Positions 18,518-29,337 of a DNA stretch of 64,000 nucleotides are shown here, in pieces. Both the position numbers and the translations under genes were made by a program. Source of the stretch: an uncultured Hellea sp. (GTDB taxonomy: Bacteria > Pseudomonadota > Alphaproteobacteria > Caulobacterales > Maricaulaceae). Position 1 is the first letter of the stretch; each line of letters starts with the position of its first letter. Under the pieces are notes generated by a model that was not told the origin of the DNA, ran no database searches, and saw nothing but the letters and a program-made list of their open reading frames with translations. The stretch lies in assembly GCA_938007935.1 (NCBI GenBank), contig CALLMD010000029.1, forward strand, positions 17,889-81,888. Reading direction: 5' to 3'.

Positions 18518-20619
18518 TATTCAGCCGCCTCTCTGATGAGGTTATTTTGTGTTTCAGAACACTCCGCCATGACATTCGACGCGCGCGCGATCGGGTTAGT
18601 CATGTAGAAATCAACGTCTGAGTTTTTAAAAGCCTGAGCGTTCATTTTTCCAGCTTCACCAATAGCGGCAACATCAAATTCATCAGCCCCTTCTACGCCC
18701 GGTGCGTAACCTAGGCCTGCAAATGTAGGATGATCAGCAAAAAGTTTTTCACGGAGCTGCGCTAAATTATCATAAGGCAATTCGCGGTTTAAATGACCTG
18801 ATAGCGCCCGAATAATCGCCCAATCGTCTTTGGCCTCACCTTTAGGCGCAACTGCGCGCGTTCCCATCTGAACGCGGCCTTCCAAATTAACATAGAGACC
18901 ATCTTTTTCCGTGTAGGCCGCGCCAGGCAGAATAACATCAGCGACATGCGCGCCTGCATCACCGTGGCTACCTTGGTAGATAACGAAGCAATTTTTAAGC
19001 TTTGCCGTGTCAACTTCATCTGCCCCCAAAAGGAACACTGTCTTAACAGCGCCTTGTTCTGCAGCATCTAAAATCTCGTTAGTAGAAAGTCCGCTCTCAG
19101 CAGGTGTAAAGCCCATATCTAATCCGCCAACACGCGCTGCGGCATCATGAAGAATGTTTAAACCGTTCCAGTCAGACCGCACAGCGCCAACTTTTGCTGC
19201 CAAAGTGCCTATGGCTCGCAATATTTGCGCGCCATCCGTACGCGATAAAGCGGATTGGCCAACAATTATGGCAGGGTTCTTTGCCGCCTTAAACTTTTTA
19301 GCAAAACCTTTTGTCGAATCCATGAAAGCTTTGATATCCGATGGCTTGGTTCCAATATGCTCAAATTCATATGTTAAATCCGCAGCCTCACCGATAAGCC
19401 CGATTTCCATGCCGCCAGCAATCCATCCTTTACGCAGGCGTGTATTGACAAGCGGCGCTTCCAGCCGGGGGTTAGACCCAATAATGAGAACAGCATCAGC
19501 GGCTTCAATTCCGTCTATCGTTGAATTAAACAAATAAGACTGACGTACGCCGCCAAGCTTTGACCCATCCTGACGACAATCAGTATTCTTAACGCCTAAA
19601 TTCTTCATAAGATCAATCAAGGCTTTCATCGACTCAGCGTCACAGATATCTCCTGCAAGCGCCGCGATTGACTCTGGGTCGCCTGAGAGCTTTTCAGCCG
19701 CCAATGCTAAAGCCTCATCCCAACCTGCAGGGCGCAACTTTCCGCCTTCCCGGATATAGGGCTGGTCTAAGCGCTGGCGCGCGAGACCATCCCAAACGAA
19801 ACGTGTTTTATCAGAAATCCACTCTTCATTTACGGCGTCATTTATGACAGGCATAATCCGAAGGACAGCGCCGCCGCGGCTATCAACACGGATATTCGAC
19901 CCAACAGCATCCATAACATCGATGGATTCAACTTTATCAAGCTCCCAAGGCCGCGCATTAAAGGCATAAGGTTTGGATGTCAGCGCGCCAACAGGGCAAA
20001 GATCAATCACATTACCTGAGAGCTCTGACGTCAATGACTGCTCTAAATATGTTGTAATTTCAGCATCTTCACCGCGTGAAGCTAATCCAATTTCTTCAAC
20101 GCCAGCGACCTCTGTTACGAAACGCACACAACGCGTACACTGAATACAGCGGGTCATGATTGTATTGACCAAAGGCCCCATGAATTTGTCATCTACAGCG
20201 CGTTTATTCTCTTCAAAACGCGAGCCGTCACGGCCATAGGCCATGGCTTGGTCTTGCAAATCACATTCCCCGCCTTGGTCACAAATTGGGCAATCAAGCG
20301 GGTGATTGATCAGAAGAAATTCCATCACACCTTCACGCGCTTTTTTCACGGTTTCACTATTGGTGCGGATGTTAGCAGGCGTACCATCGCGGTTCGGACG
20401 TAAATCTTTGACCTGCAGCGCACAAGAGGCTTGCGGCTTAGGCGCGCCAACCCATTCGACAAGGCACATACGGCAGTTACCAGCGACTGACAGGCGTTCA
20501 TGATAACAAAAGCGCGGGATTTCAGCTCCTGCCGCCTCTTCACAGGCCTGCATTAGTGTGTAATCGGCTGGCACTTCATACTCAGTACCATCAATATTTA
20601 ATTTGCGCAGGTCAGACAT
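18517..20619 (-). CDS. nuoG: NADH-quinone oxidoreductase subunit G
   Basis: 700 residues. An N-terminal 2Fe-2S ferredoxin domain ([15 protein letters not shown], about 38-52), the His/Cys cluster N5 region ([18 protein letters not shown], about 106-123), then [10 protein letters not shown] for cluster N4, followed by a molybdopterin-oxidoreductase-like domain that has lost its cofactor in this family. It carries electrons from NuoE/F to NuoI. GAGGAGC lies just upstream of the ATG within the end of the small upstream ORF (20620-20760), and the ATG follows that ORF's TAA directly. Confidence 0.97.
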   Translation of the reverse strand: MSDLRKLNIDGTEYEVPADYTLMQACEEAAGAEIPRFCYHERLSVAGNCRMCLVEWVGAPKPQASCALQVKDLRPNRDGTPANIRTNSETVKKAREGVMEFLLINHPLDCPICDQGGECDLQDQAMAYGRDGSRFEENKRAVDDKFMGPLVNTIMTRCIQCTRCVRFVTEVAGVEEIGLASRGEDAEITTYLEQSLTSELSGNVIDLCPVGALTSKPYAFNARPWELDKVESIDVMDAVGSNIRVDSRGGAVLRIMPVINDAVNEEWISDKTRFVWDGLARQRLDQPYIREGGKLRPAGWDEALALAAEKLSGDPESIAALAGDICDAESMKALIDLMKNLGVKNTDCRQDGSKLGGVRQSYLFNSTIDGIEAADAVLIIGSNPRLEAPLVNTRLRKGWIAGGMEIGLIGEAADLTYEFEHIGTKPSDIKAFMDSTKGFAKKFKAAKNPAIIVGQSALSRTDGAQILRAIGTLAAKVGAVRSDWNGLNILHDAAARVGGLDMGFTPAESGLSTNEILDAAEQGAVKTVFLLGADEVDTAKLKNCFVIYQGSHGDAGAHVADVILPGAAYTEKDGLYVNLEGRVQMGTRAVAPKGEAKDDWAIIRALSGHLNRELPYDNLAQLREKLFADHPTFAGLGYAPGVEGADEFDVAAIGEAGKMNAQAFKNSDVDFYMTNPIARASNVMAECSETQNNLIREAAE

Positions 20620-20760
20620 TTATTTGCTCCTCACAATAAATTTTGAGAGGGTTGATATTACTTTTACGGCTAAAAACGAGGCAAGAAAAAGCGACACTGT
20701 ACAAAAAAACAGATGGTTTATGTCGACATAAGGCGTATAGGGAACAGTTGCATATACCAT
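20620..20760 (-). CDS. Unrecognised 46-residue membrane protein between nuoF and nuoG
   Basis: The minus strand from the ATG at 20760 encodes 46 residues starting MVYATVPYTPYVDINHLFF. A hydrophobic stretch of about 22 residues (roughly 17-38, LFFCTVSLFLASFLAVKVI within it) would cross the membrane once. The C-terminus SKFIVRSK is basic, so a cytoplasmic C-end is likely. It starts 3 bases after the nuoF stop and its TAA is directly followed by the nuoG ATG. That packing in a gapless operon is the main reason to call it a gene. I do not recognise a family. A role with complex I is a guess from position. Confidence 0.65.
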   Translation of the reverse strand: MVYATVPYTPYVDINHLFFCTVSLFLASFLAVKVISTLSKFIVRSK

Positions 20761-20763
20761 AAC

Positions 20764-22080
20764 CTACTCCGCCGCCTCAATAATCGGAACAAATACCGGT
20801 TTACCCGCGCGGTAATTATCAATGCGTTCTTCAATCTCATGACGGAAATGACGAATAAGGCCTTGAATAGGCCAAGCCGCTGCATCGCCGAGCGCGCAAA
20901 TTGTGTGGCCTTCGACCTGTTTAGTGACAGCGAGAAGCATATCAATCTCTTCGGTCCTTGCTTCGCCGCGTACCATGCGCTCCATGACGCGCCACATCCA
21001 GCCCGTGCCTTCGCGGCAAGGCGTACATTGCCCGCAGCTCTCATGCTTATAAAAATAAGAGAGCCGCGCGATGGCCTTCACAACATCTGTGGATTTATCC
21101 ATGACGATCACAGCCGCAGTGCCAAGCCCTGATTGATGTTCGCGCAGCGCGTCAAAATCCATTAGAACCGTGTCGCATATTTCTTTCGGGAGTAGCGGCA
21201 CAGACGACCCGCCCGGAATAACGCATTTTAGATTATCCCATCCCCCGCGAACGCCGCCCGCATATTCCTCAAGCAGCGTCTTCATCGGAATAGAAAGCGC
21301 CTCTTCAATATTGCACGGTTTATTCACGTGACCAGATATAGAAAAGACTTTCGTGCCTTTATTATTATCGCGGCCAAATTGCGTCCACCAATCCACGCCG
21401 CGTCGCAAAATCGTCGGCACAACAGCTATGGATTCAACATTGTTCACCGTGGTCGGGCAGCCATAAAGCCCTGCCCCCGCTGGGAATGGCGGCTTTAGGC
21501 GTGGCTGACCTTTTTTACCTTCGAGCGATTCAAGCAATGCCGTCTCTTCGCCGCAGATATAAGCGCCTGCGCCGTGATGCATGTAGATGTCAAAATCCCA
21601 ACCCGTACCGCAAGCATTCTTGCCGACAAGACCTGCTGCATAGGCTTCTTTGATCGCAGCTTCGAGGCGGTTTCGTTCTTGGATATATTCACCGCGCACA
21701 TAGATGTAACAGGCATGGGCTTGCATCGCGAAAGAGGCCACAAGACAGCCTTCAATGAGCAAATGTGGGTCATGGCGTAGAATATCACGGTCTTTGCAAG
21801 ACCCCGGCTCAGACTCATCAGCATTGACGACAAGATAATGCGGACGATTGCCGACTTCTTTGGGCATAAATGACCATTTAAGACCTGTCGGGAACCCTGC
21901 CCCGCCGCGCCCGCGTAGGCCAGAAGATTTTACTTGATCAATGAGCCAATCTTTACCTTGAGCAAGCATAGCTGCCGTGCCGAGCCATGCGCCGCGATCA
22001 CGCGCGGCATCAAGGCTCCAATCATTTAGACCATAAAGGTTTTGAAAAATGCGGTCTTTGTCTTCAAGTAACTGGGCCAT
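20764..22080 (-). CDS. nuoF: NADH-quinone oxidoreductase subunit F (FMN and NADH site)
   Basis: 438 residues. [16 protein letters not shown] (about 55-70) is the NADH-binding glycine loop, [15 protein letters not shown] (about 86-100) binds FMN, and [14 protein letters not shown] (about 344-357) with a later Cys holds cluster N3. It takes hydride from NADH and passes electrons along the cluster chain. It overlaps nuoE by one base. Confidence 0.97.
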   Translation of the reverse strand: MAQLLEDKDRIFQNLYGLNDWSLDAARDRGAWLGTAAMLAQGKDWLIDQVKSSGLRGRGGAGFPTGLKWSFMPKEVGNRPHYLVVNADESEPGSCKDRDILRHDPHLLIEGCLVASFAMQAHACYIYVRGEYIQERNRLEAAIKEAYAAGLVGKNACGTGWDFDIYMHHGAGAYICGEETALLESLEGKKGQPRLKPPFPAGAGLYGCPTTVNNVESIAVVPTILRRGVDWWTQFGRDNNKGTKVFSISGHVNKPCNIEEALSIPMKTLLEEYAGGVRGGWDNLKCVIPGGSSVPLLPKEICDTVLMDFDALREHQSGLGTAAVIVMDKSTDVVKAIARLSYFYKHESCGQCTPCREGTGWMWRVMERMVRGEARTEEIDMLLAVTKQVEGHTICALGDAAAWPIQGLIRHFRHEIEERIDNYRAGKPVFVPIIEAAE

Positions 22081-23195
22081 TATGATTTACCCTTCTTTGC
22101 AGAAGATTTTGCCAATGCCTTACCTTGCTTCACCCAATTATCACGCTTCACACGGCCAGCGGCTAGAGACTTAATCTTCTCTTCGACAACTTTGACATCA
22201 GCCACTTTCCATGCCCCGATTTGGCGGAAGTAATAGACGCCATTTGAATTGAGTTCTTTTTCAAATTTCGGACCGATGCCTTTGATGAGTTTTAAATCAT
22301 CAGGCGCGCCATCTGTTGCCCCGTCAGTGTAAAGCACTTTCGGCTTCGGCGTTTTTACATTGCGCGCAGGACGAGCTTTTTTCGGATCATCATCGACAAG
22401 GCCCACTGTTAGGTCACGGCCAAGATTTCCTGAACGCTTCTTGGGGTCAGCGCTCGCATTACGTTTTGGATCAACCCAGCCCTTACGCGTCGCACGTTTC
22501 GCCTTTGGGTCCCACTCATAATAATTGACCTTTGCCGTTTTATCCGCATTGGGAAGTTTCTTCAGATTGCCGCGCGCTTCAGACAGGTTCTTGGTGTTAA
22601 GCACCATGGCACCGCCAATCGGCTCAGAGCTAAAGCGTCCATTTTTAGGCCCTTGGGGTGGCTTTTTACCCGCAACAAGATCATCAAGAACCTTTTCAAG
22701 GCTTTCCGCTGTCAGGTCCTCATAATAATGATCACCATCGGCGTTTGAAATTTGAACCATGGGTGCATTTGAACACGAACCAAGACATTCAACTTCAAGC
22801 CATGATAGCTTTCCGTCTGCGGAAATTGAACGCTGAGGCCCTATTTTACGCGTTAACATGTCTTTCAGCTCATCCGAACCGCGAAGCCAGCACGGCGTTG
22901 TGCCGCACATTTGCACATAATGCGTTCCAACTGGTTCAAGATTGAACATCGTGTAGAAAGTCGCAACTTCATAAACGCGGATATAAGCCATATCGAGCAT
23001 ATCACCGAGTTCACGCAGAGCGAGTTCTGGAAGCCAACCGCCAGCATCCTTTTGCGCAATCCACATAGCGGGTATCAAAGCCGAACGCTGACGATCTTTG
23101 GGGTATTTCTTGACCCAAGTGCCAATCTCTTTTTTGGCTTTTGCTGAAAGCGCAAAAGTCTCCGGCTGTCTTATGGCGAGGCGGCGTGCGCTCAT
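22080..23195 (-). CDS. nuoE: NADH-quinone oxidoreductase subunit E with long C-terminal extension
   Basis: 371 residues, about twice the length of E. coli NuoE. Residues 1-190 are the thioredoxin-like 2Fe-2S domain, with CGTTPCWL (about 97-104) and CLGSCSNAP (about 138-146) as cluster N1a ligands. Residues 190-300 are low-complexity and rich in Lys, Pro and Ala. The last ~75 residues contain [19 protein letters not shown], a helix-hairpin-helix-like motif, followed by a basic Ala/Lys tail. Similar extensions occur in other alphaproteobacterial NuoE proteins; their role is not known to me. It overlaps nuoD by 4 bases. Confidence 0.95.
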   Translation of the reverse strand: MSARRLAIRQPETFALSAKAKKEIGTWVKKYPKDRQRSALIPAMWIAQKDAGGWLPELALRELGDMLDMAYIRVYEVATFYTMFNLEPVGTHYVQMCGTTPCWLRGSDELKDMLTRKIGPQRSISADGKLSWLEVECLGSCSNAPMVQISNADGDHYYEDLTAESLEKVLDDLVAGKKPPQGPKNGRFSSEPIGGAMVLNTKNLSEARGNLKKLPNADKTAKVNYYEWDPKAKRATRKGWVDPKRNASADPKKRSGNLGRDLTVGLVDDDPKKARPARNVKTPKPKVLYTDGATDGAPDDLKLIKGIGPKFEKELNSNGVYYFRQIGAWKVADVKVVEEKIKSLAAGRVKRDNWVKQGKALAKSSAKKGKS

Positions 23196-24388
23196 CGGTC
23201 GATCTCCCCGAAGACGATATCGAGCGAACCTAAAATCGCAGAGACGTCGGCGAGCATATGCCCTTTATTGAGATAATCCATAGCCGCCAAATGCGGGAAA
23301 CCCGGCGCGCGCACATGACAACGATAAGGTTTATTTGTCCCATCCGCGACAAGGTAAACACCAAACTCGCCTTTAGGGGCCTCGACGCAAGTATAAACTT
23401 CGCCAGCTGGCACATGAAACCCTTCGGTGTATAATTTAAAGTGATGGATGAGCGCTTCCATGCTCTGCTTCATATCCGAGCGGCGCGGCGGGGCGACCTT
23501 TTTGTCTTCTGTCATGACGGGACCTTCCGGCATCATCTCAAGACATTGCTTCATGATTTTACAGCTCTCATACATCTCATCGACACGGCACAAATAACGA
23601 TCATAGCAATCGCCATTTTTACCCAGCGGTATTTTGAAATCGAGTTCCGAGTAAACTTCATAAGGTTGATTACGGCGCAAATCCCAAGGAATACCAGAGC
23701 CGCGCACCATCACGCCCGAGAAACCCCAATCATAAGCATCTTGCTTACTCACAACGCCGATATTGACATTACGCTGTTTGAAAATGCGGTTTTCCGTCAG
23801 CAAGGTCTCGATATCTTTGAGTTTTTGCGGGAACTGATCACACCAGTTAAGCATATCGTTGATAAGCGCAGGCGGCAGGTCTTGATGCACGCCGCCGGGG
23901 CGGAAATACATGGCATGCATACGCGAACCACACGCCCGCTCATAAAATACCATCAACTTTTCACGCTCTTCAAAGCCCCAAACGGGTGGCGTTAACGCGC
24001 CCACATCCATGGCTTGCGTCGTGACATTAAGCATATGCGATAAAATACGGCCAATTTCAGAATAAATGACGCGAATAAATTGCGCGCGGCGCGGCACTTC
24101 AATACCCATCAGCTTTTCAATCGCCATACAAAAGGCATGCTCTTGGTTCATCGGCGCAACGTAATCGAGGCGATCAAAGTAAGGAATAGCTTGAAGGTAA
24201 GTCTTATGCTCAATCAGCTTTTCAGTCCCGCGGTGAAGTAAGCCAATATGTGGATCAACGCGCTCGACAATTTCACCTTCGAGTTCAAGGACAAGGCGAA
24301 GCACACCATGCGCCGCAGGATGCTGAGGCCCAAAGTTTATGGTGAAGTTGCGGTCGTCGCCTTCAAGGATTGCTTCAGTGGTCGCCAT
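23192..24388 (-). CDS. nuoD: NADH-quinone oxidoreductase subunit D (49 kDa)
   Basis: 398 residues. [22 protein letters not shown] (residues 18-39) is the conserved quinone-site loop with the key His, and the C-terminal [13 protein letters not shown] is the family end. The protein descends from the large subunit of NiFe hydrogenases but lacks metal ligands. It forms the quinone pocket with NuoB and NuoH. It overlaps nuoC by one base. Confidence 0.97.
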   Translation of the reverse strand: MATTEAILEGDDRNFTINFGPQHPAAHGVLRLVLELEGEIVERVDPHIGLLHRGTEKLIEHKTYLQAIPYFDRLDYVAPMNQEHAFCMAIEKLMGIEVPRRAQFIRVIYSEIGRILSHMLNVTTQAMDVGALTPPVWGFEEREKLMVFYERACGSRMHAMYFRPGGVHQDLPPALINDMLNWCDQFPQKLKDIETLLTENRIFKQRNVNIGVVSKQDAYDWGFSGVMVRGSGIPWDLRRNQPYEVYSELDFKIPLGKNGDCYDRYLCRVDEMYESCKIMKQCLEMMPEGPVMTEDKKVAPPRRSDMKQSMEALIHHFKLYTEGFHVPAGEVYTCVEAPKGEFGVYLVADGTNKPYRCHVRAPGFPHLAAMDYLNKGHMLADVSAILGSLDIVFGEIDR

Positions 24389-24978
24389 TATTCAGCCCCC
24401 TTCTCATCACCCGGAAGGATATATTTTGCGCCTTCCCATGGGGACATAAAATCGAAGCTACGATATTCTTGCGGCAGGTTCACAGGCTCATAGACAACTG
24501 ATTTGCGTTCTTCATCATAGCGCACTTCGACGAAGCCAGAGAGCGGAAAGTCTTTACGCAGCGGATAGCCTTCAAAGCCGTAATCAGTAAGGATACGACG
24601 TAGGTCAGGATGCTGGTCGAAAAGGATACCATACATATCGAAAGCTTCGCGCTCATACCAATTCGCATTAGGGAATATCGAGGTGATGCTGTGAACCGGC
24701 GCAGTTTCATCCGTTGTGACTTTGATACGGATACGCGTATTATGCGCCATAGAAAGCATATGATAGACAACATCAAAACGGCGCTCGCGAGCAGGATAAT
24801 CTACGCCGCAAATGTCAATCAGTGATGAGAATTTACAAATCGGATCATCGCGCAAAAAGCTTATGACTTTCACGATTTCAGCGCGCCGCGCCTCGACCGT
24901 GATTTCGCTATTCTCAATGACGACAGCATTGACGGCATCGCTGAGCTGCGTTTCGATATGATCTTTCAAGTCTTCCAT
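24388..24978 (-). CDS. nuoC: NADH-quinone oxidoreductase subunit C (30 kDa)
   Basis: 196 residues. [42 protein letters not shown] is split here as the signature region: [10 protein letters not shown] followed by [12 protein letters not shown]. It is a separate nuoC rather than the fused NuoCD of E. coli, as expected in alphaproteobacteria. It lies 2 bases after nuoB and overlaps nuoD. Confidence 0.96.
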   Translation of the reverse strand: MEDLKDHIETQLSDAVNAVVIENSEITVEARRAEIVKVISFLRDDPICKFSSLIDICGVDYPARERRFDVVYHMLSMAHNTRIRIKVTTDETAPVHSITSIFPNANWYEREAFDMYGILFDQHPDLRRILTDYGFEGYPLRKDFPLSGFVEVRYDEERKSVVYEPVNLPQEYRSFDFMSPWEGAKYILPGDEKGAE

Positions 24979-24980
24979 GA

Positions 24981-25547
24981 CTATCTTTCGATGTTACCTT
25001 CGCGGCGAATTTTTTTCTGTAGCTGCAAAATACCGTAAACTAGCGCCTCGGCAGTTGGAGGACAGCCCGGCACATAGACATCAACAGGGACAATACGGTC
25101 ACAGCCGCGCACGACAGCGTAACTATAATGATAGTAGCCCCCGCCATTGGCGCAAGATCCCATAGAAATCACATAACGCGGATTAGGCATTTGATCATAA
25201 ACCTTACGCAGCGCAGGCGCCATTTTATTGGTGAGCGTACCTGCGACTATCATCACATCAGACTGACGGGGGGAGGCTCGCGGGGCAAAGCCAAAGCGCT
25301 CTAAATCATAACGCGGCATTGAGGCTTGCATCATTTCTACAGCGCAACAGGCCAGACCAAATGTCATCCACATAAGCGAACCCGTACGCGCCCATGTCAC
25401 AAGGTCATCAGAAGCCGCTGTAATAAAACCTTTATCGGCGAGTTGATCCGAAAGACCATCAAAATAAGGGTCGTGCTTTTTAGGGTCATAGGCTGGCGTG
25501 CCAAGGTCGCGCGCTGCCGTTCCGTTTGGTGTAATAATCGAACTCAT
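24981..25547 (-). CDS. nuoB: NADH-quinone oxidoreductase subunit B (cluster N2)
   Basis: 188 residues. CCAVEMM near residue 65, with [10 protein letters not shown] and [11 protein letters not shown] downstream, supply the four Cys of cluster N2, the last cluster before quinone. It sits 10 bases after nuoA. Confidence 0.97.
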   Translation of the reverse strand: MSSIITPNGTAARDLGTPAYDPKKHDPYFDGLSDQLADKGFITAASDDLVTWARTGSLMWMTFGLACCAVEMMQASMPRYDLERFGFAPRASPRQSDVMIVAGTLTNKMAPALRKVYDQMPNPRYVISMGSCANGGGYYHYSYAVVRGCDRIVPVDVYVPGCPPTAEALVYGILQLQKKIRREGNIER

Positions 25548-25557
25548 CCTATTTCAC

Positions 25558-25923
25558 CTATTCCCAATCCAACGCGCCGCGTTTCCACGCGTAAACCAAG
25601 CCCGCAATCAGCTCGAGCAGGAAGAGCATCACAACAAACCAGCCCCAAAAGCCAACTTTGTCGAGCGAAACGGCGTAAGGAAAAAGAAAGGCGACCTCGA
25701 GATCAAATATAATGAATAAGATCGCGACAAGATAGAAACGAACGTCAAATTTCATCCGAGAGTCATCAAAGGCGTTAAACCCGCACTCATATGTCGAGAG
25801 CTTTTCTGTATCAGCCTCTTTGGGCGCAATAATCGCGGGAACAACAAGCAAAGCGAGGCTAAATGCCGTCGCTATCCCTAAAAGTATCAATATTGGCAGA
25901 TAATTGAGCAAAAACTCAGACAT
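25558..25923 (-). CDS. nuoA: NADH-quinone oxidoreductase subunit A
   Basis: 121 residues with three membrane helices. [38 protein letters not shown] is split here as YECGFNAF and [13 protein letters not shown], the NuoA signature. I take the ATG at 25923 because AAAAAGAG lies upstream and the protein then begins [13 protein letters not shown] as the family does. A frame open to 26001 adds 26 residues without hydrophobic character and is unlikely. It is the first gene of the nuo operon, so the promoter should lie in 25924-26072. Confidence 0.95.
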   Translation of the reverse strand: MSEFLLNYLPILILLGIATAFSLALLVVPAIIAPKEADTEKLSTYECGFNAFDDSRMKFDVRFYLVAILFIIFDLEVAFLFPYAVSLDKVGFWGWFVVMLFLLELIAGLVYAWKRGALDWE

Positions 25924-26072
25924 GAAAGGCTCTTTTTCCAATTTTGACGAGCCATAAAGACTCACGATAATGCGTCCACAATCGCGGCGGAACCTAGTCA
26001 CCTCCCCCTATGAATGCAACGCCTATCTTAGAGAAAATTACAAGAAATTTATATCGCCAGAATAGACTGAGC

Positions 26073-26540
26073 CTAGTTGATATCCGGTTCTCCCGGCCAA
26101 ATCACGATGCGTGTGACTTGTTCTTCTTCTGAGACTAAAATTTCACTCGTCACGGCATCTTGAACGCTCATGCCCACTTCATGGATTGTATCCCGCGACC
26201 CGCTTACAAGATGATGATAATCAGGAAGGTCTTTGCCCTCCCAAATGAGGCGATAGGCGCAGGTTCTCGGCATCCATTTAAGTTGCCCGACATTATCAGG
26301 CGTCAAAGTCACGCAATCAGGCACTTTTTGGCTTCGATTGGGATAATCACTGCACCGACATGTCTGCGAATCAAACAGTTTGCAAGCCACATCAGTAATG
26401 TAAATTTGAGCTGTATCTTCGTCTTCCAAACGAATACAACAGCACTTACCACAGCTGTCACATAGGCTCTCCCACTCTTCGGGGCTCATTTCTGCCATAT
26501 TTTTGGTTTTCCAGAACGGAAGATTTGTTTTGCTCGACAT
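26073..26540 (-). CDS. YcgN/UPF0260 family cysteine-cluster protein
   Basis: 155 residues from the ATG at 26540, which gives the usual N-terminus PFWKTKNMAEMSPEEWESLC. CDSCGKCCC at about residues 28-36, CKLFD.QTCRCSDYPNR and PDCVTL are the conserved Cys groups of the YkgJ/UPF0260 zinc or iron-sulfur cluster family. The function is unknown. An in-frame ATG further upstream (26630) adds a stretch that would run into the divergent PBP gene. The chosen start lies only 19 bases from the PBP start. Confidence 0.82.
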   Translation of the reverse strand: MSSKTNLPFWKTKNMAEMSPEEWESLCDSCGKCCCIRLEDEDTAQIYITDVACKLFDSQTCRCSDYPNRSQKVPDCVTLTPDNVGQLKWMPRTCAYRLIWEGKDLPDYHHLVSGSRDTIHEVGMSVQDAVTSEILVSEEEQVTRIVIWPGEPDIN

Positions 26541-26559
26541 AGGAAGCCCATATACAACG

Positions 26560-28560
26560 ATGGACGAGATGCCAACATACCGCGCCGATATAGATGTCGC
26601 TAACGACAATGAAAAACGCAAAAAGCGCAATATTGTGCTGGCCGTGATTGCTGTGCTCGCCGTTCTGGCAACGATTGGCTACTTCCAAACGCGCTATTAT
26701 CTCATGGATGGCTTGCCAGATTTGCCTGACAAATCGACGATGTGGGAAATGAACTTAGAGCCAAATCTAACAATTCTGGACAAAGACGGACAAATTATTG
26801 GGCACCGTGGCCCCTTTCTTGGGGAACCTATGAAGCTTAATGATATGCCTGATTATGTATCTAATGCATTCTTAGCCATCGAAGATGAGCGCTTTTATGA
26901 GCATGAAGGCGTCGATAATAGAGCTATTTTACGGGCCATGTTTGAAAACACGAAATCGGGCAGTAAAGGGCAAGGCGGCTCAACACTGACGCAGCAGCTC
27001 GTAAAAAACATGGTTCTAACGCCAGAGAAAACTTACCGCCGGAAATTTCAAGAAATGTGGCTAGCCCGTGAGATGGAACAACGTTTGACAAAGCCTGAAA
27101 TTCTTGAACTTTACTTAAACCGTATCCCCCTTGGCCCCCGGGTTTTTGGCGTTGAAGCCGCGTCTCAAAAGTATTTTGGTAAATCATCGCGAGATATTAC
27201 GCTATCAGAAGCCGCCCTTTTAGCGGCGCTCCCCAAAGCCCCTTCAAGATATGACCCGACAACAAATTATGATGGCGCGTTAAGCCGTTCGCAGTTGGTA
27301 CTGTCCCGCATGGCCGCAAATAACATGGTTTCTTATGAAGAATTGACAAAAGCAGAAAATTCCCCGCCTGTTATAGCGGATGATGCAGAACCGTTAATCA
27401 CCGCCAACGAAATTGGTCACGCATTTGACCTCATAGCTGAGCGCGCGCAAGGACTTGTAGGCAGTCAACATAAAGATCTCGTTATTAAAACGACTTTAGA
27501 TACAAAGCTTCAGAAAAAAGCACATAGCTCTATTGTTAAAATCCTTGAGAAGAATGAAAAATCGAAAAAAGTAACGGAAGGCTCGCTTGTCTCGATTGAA
27601 AATCAATCTGGCGCAGTTAGGGCATTGATAGGCGGACGAGATTACAATGCCTCAAAATTTAATCGCGCGGCGCAGGCAAAGCGCCAACCGGGAAGCTCCT
27701 TTAAATCCTTCGTTTACGCAGCCGCGCTTGAGGACGGCTTCACCCCTGGAACTATTCGCATTGACCAACCGACTGAGATTGCAGGCTGGGCGCCAGAAAA
27801 CTACACGAAGCGCTTTAGGGGCCCTATGTCTCTTCGCGAGGCTTTAAAATTATCAATAAATACCATTGCTGCCCAAGTCGGTGCAGAAATCGGCCCTACA
27901 CGCGTTGCATCGCTGGCAACGCGTTTTGGGATTACGACAGAGATGAGGCCTGAATATTCTATTTCATTGGGATCCTCAGAAGTAACGCTTTATGATTTGA
28001 CCGGCGCTTACACTGTATTTGCGAATGAAGGCCAAAAATTCTCGCCATACCTCATTGAAAGTGTGTCCAACACCGCAAAGACACCGCTTTATACGCGAAG
28101 ATCAACTACGCCCAGCCGGGTTTACTCTGTTCCATACGCCCGACAAATGACATCTATATTACGCGACGTTATTGATAGCGGCACGGGCCATGGCGCTCAA
28201 TTAGGATCACGCCAAGCGGCGGGAAAAACGGGGACCTCACAAGATTATAGAGACGCTTGGTTTATTGGGTTTACCGCAAATTACACCACGGGTGTTTGGC
28301 TCGGAAATGATGACAATTCCCCTATGCGCAAAATTACAGGCGGGCTACTCCCTGTTGATGCCTGGAAAGATTACATGCGCGCGGCCCATAAAGGCTTAAA
28401 AACAAGGCCGCTTAGCGCGCCAGACCCGCTAGTGGACGATCCTGAAATTTTAAACCAAATTGCATTTTACGATAGGCTAGCAGAAGCTTTCAAAATTGAA
28501 CGCGATGTAGCAAGCGGCGCAAAATCCGCCGGTGGCGGGGCTAGAACCGCAGGACGATAA
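26560..28560 (+). CDS. Class A penicillin-binding protein (PBP1A family)
   Basis: 666 residues from the ATG at 26560 (another ATG at 26569 is possible). One N-terminal membrane anchor (about residues 25-45) follows a basic patch KRKKR. The GT51 glycosyltransferase domain shows FLAIEDERFYEHEGVD, GQGGSTLTQQLVKN and LYLNRIPLG. The transpeptidase domain has the serine motif in PGSSFKSFVYAA, the SxN motif SINT, and KTGTS. The enzyme polymerises and cross-links peptidoglycan in the periplasm. The nearby LysM lipoprotein suggests a cell-wall locus. The orthologue subclass (1A versus 1C) is not certain. Confidence 0.9.
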   Translation: MDEMPTYRADIDVANDNEKRKKRNIVLAVIAVLAVLATIGYFQTRYYLMDGLPDLPDKSTMWEMNLEPNLTILDKDGQIIGHRGPFLGEPMKLNDMPDYVSNAFLAIEDERFYEHEGVDNRAILRAMFENTKSGSKGQGGSTLTQQLVKNMVLTPEKTYRRKFQEMWLAREMEQRLTKPEILELYLNRIPLGPRVFGVEAASQKYFGKSSRDITLSEAALLAALPKAPSRYDPTTNYDGALSRSQLVLSRMAANNMVSYEELTKAENSPPVIADDAEPLITANEIGHAFDLIAERAQGLVGSQHKDLVIKTTLDTKLQKKAHSSIVKILEKNEKSKKVTEGSLVSIENQSGAVRALIGGRDYNASKFNRAAQAKRQPGSSFKSFVYAAALEDGFTPGTIRIDQPTEIAGWAPENYTKRFRGPMSLREALKLSINTIAAQVGAEIGPTRVASLATRFGITTEMRPEYSISLGSSEVTLYDLTGAYTVFANEGQKFSPYLIESVSNTAKTPLYTRRSTTPSRVYSVPYARQMTSILRDVIDSGTGHGAQLGSRQAAGKTGTSQDYRDAWFIGFTANYTTGVWLGNDDNSPMRKITGGLLPVDAWKDYMRAAHKGLKTRPLSAPDPLVDDPEILNQIAFYDRLAEAFKIERDVASGAKSAGGGARTAGR

Positions 28561-28636
28561 TTCAAATTTGCGGATAGCACTTAACGCTTTATAAACCATA
28601 AAACGGCATATCTTCTAACTAGTTTAGAGGATGATT

Positions 28637-29335
28637 ATGCTGGGTAAATTCACACCACTTTGCGTTATAACACTTTTTGCACTTACTGGGTGCGCAACAG
28701 TCACTGACAAGATTCCAACTGTTAAGATTGAACGCAAAAAACCTAGAGTTATCAAGACGGTACAATCTAACGTTCATACAACCGCGCCCCGTGTCGAACA
28801 AGCCGAAGCGGCGATGGTTTGCGAAAATGACAATATGCGGTCTAAAGCCCAAGACGGGAATTCTAAAAATGATAGTGCTCGCGTGCTGATTCTCGAAGAA
28901 GGAGGCCGCGCGTCTAATGTTATTGCTGATGTTGAAGTTAACTGCCGCGATTATTTCCAGCGTGCAAGCACACGGCGTATCTCGCCCAGCTATCCCACAA
29001 CGACGAGAGTCGTCTCTGCGCCTCAACCTACCTATGTTACTACACAATCTGTGCCAGCACCTGTAGTTCAACACGTACCCGTTCAGAACACTCAACGCAT
29101 CGTTCAAACACCAGTCATAGAACAACCATCCGTTATTAAAGCCTCATCTAAAGTTCAGGCCGCTGATGGATATTATTACTCAATCAAAAAAGGCGATACG
29201 CTTTACCGCATCGCCCGTGAAAACTGCTCATCTGTCAATGACATATCAGTCTTAAATGGAATATCTGACCCAACAAAAATCGAAGTGCATCAAATAATAA
29301 GGCTACCTGCGAAGAAGTGTAACGCTAGAAATTAG
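28637..29335 (+). CDS. LysM-domain lipoprotein
   Basis: 232 residues. The signal peptide ends in a lipobox (ALTGC, Cys near residue 17), so it is probably a lipid-anchored envelope protein. The middle is Thr/Pro/Val-rich and likely unstructured. A single C-terminal LysM domain, YYSIKKGDTLYRIAREN (about residues 176-192) to QIIRLP, should bind peptidoglycan. AGAGG 6 bases before the ATG at 28637 favours this start over the ATG at 28631, which touches the AGAGG directly. The stop lies 2 bases from the end of the convergent coiled-coil gene. Confidence 0.82.
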   Translation: MLGKFTPLCVITLFALTGCATVTDKIPTVKIERKKPRVIKTVQSNVHTTAPRVEQAEAAMVCENDNMRSKAQDGNSKNDSARVLILEEGGRASNVIADVEVNCRDYFQRASTRRISPSYPTTTRVVSAPQPTYVTTQSVPAPVVQHVPVQNTQRIVQTPVIEQPSVIKASSKVQAADGYYYSIKKGDTLYRIARENCSSVNDISVLNGISDPTKIEVHQIIRLPAKKCNARN

Positions 29336-29337
29336 TA

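Noticed and set aside
26580..26610. GCTAACGACAATGAA resembling a tmRNA tag start
   Set aside because: It lies inside the PBP coding frame (VANDNEK) and lacks any tRNA-like domain.
28619..29125. Open frame opposite the LysM lipoprotein
   Set aside because: The plus-strand protein has a signal peptide and LysM domain; the opposite frame has neither.
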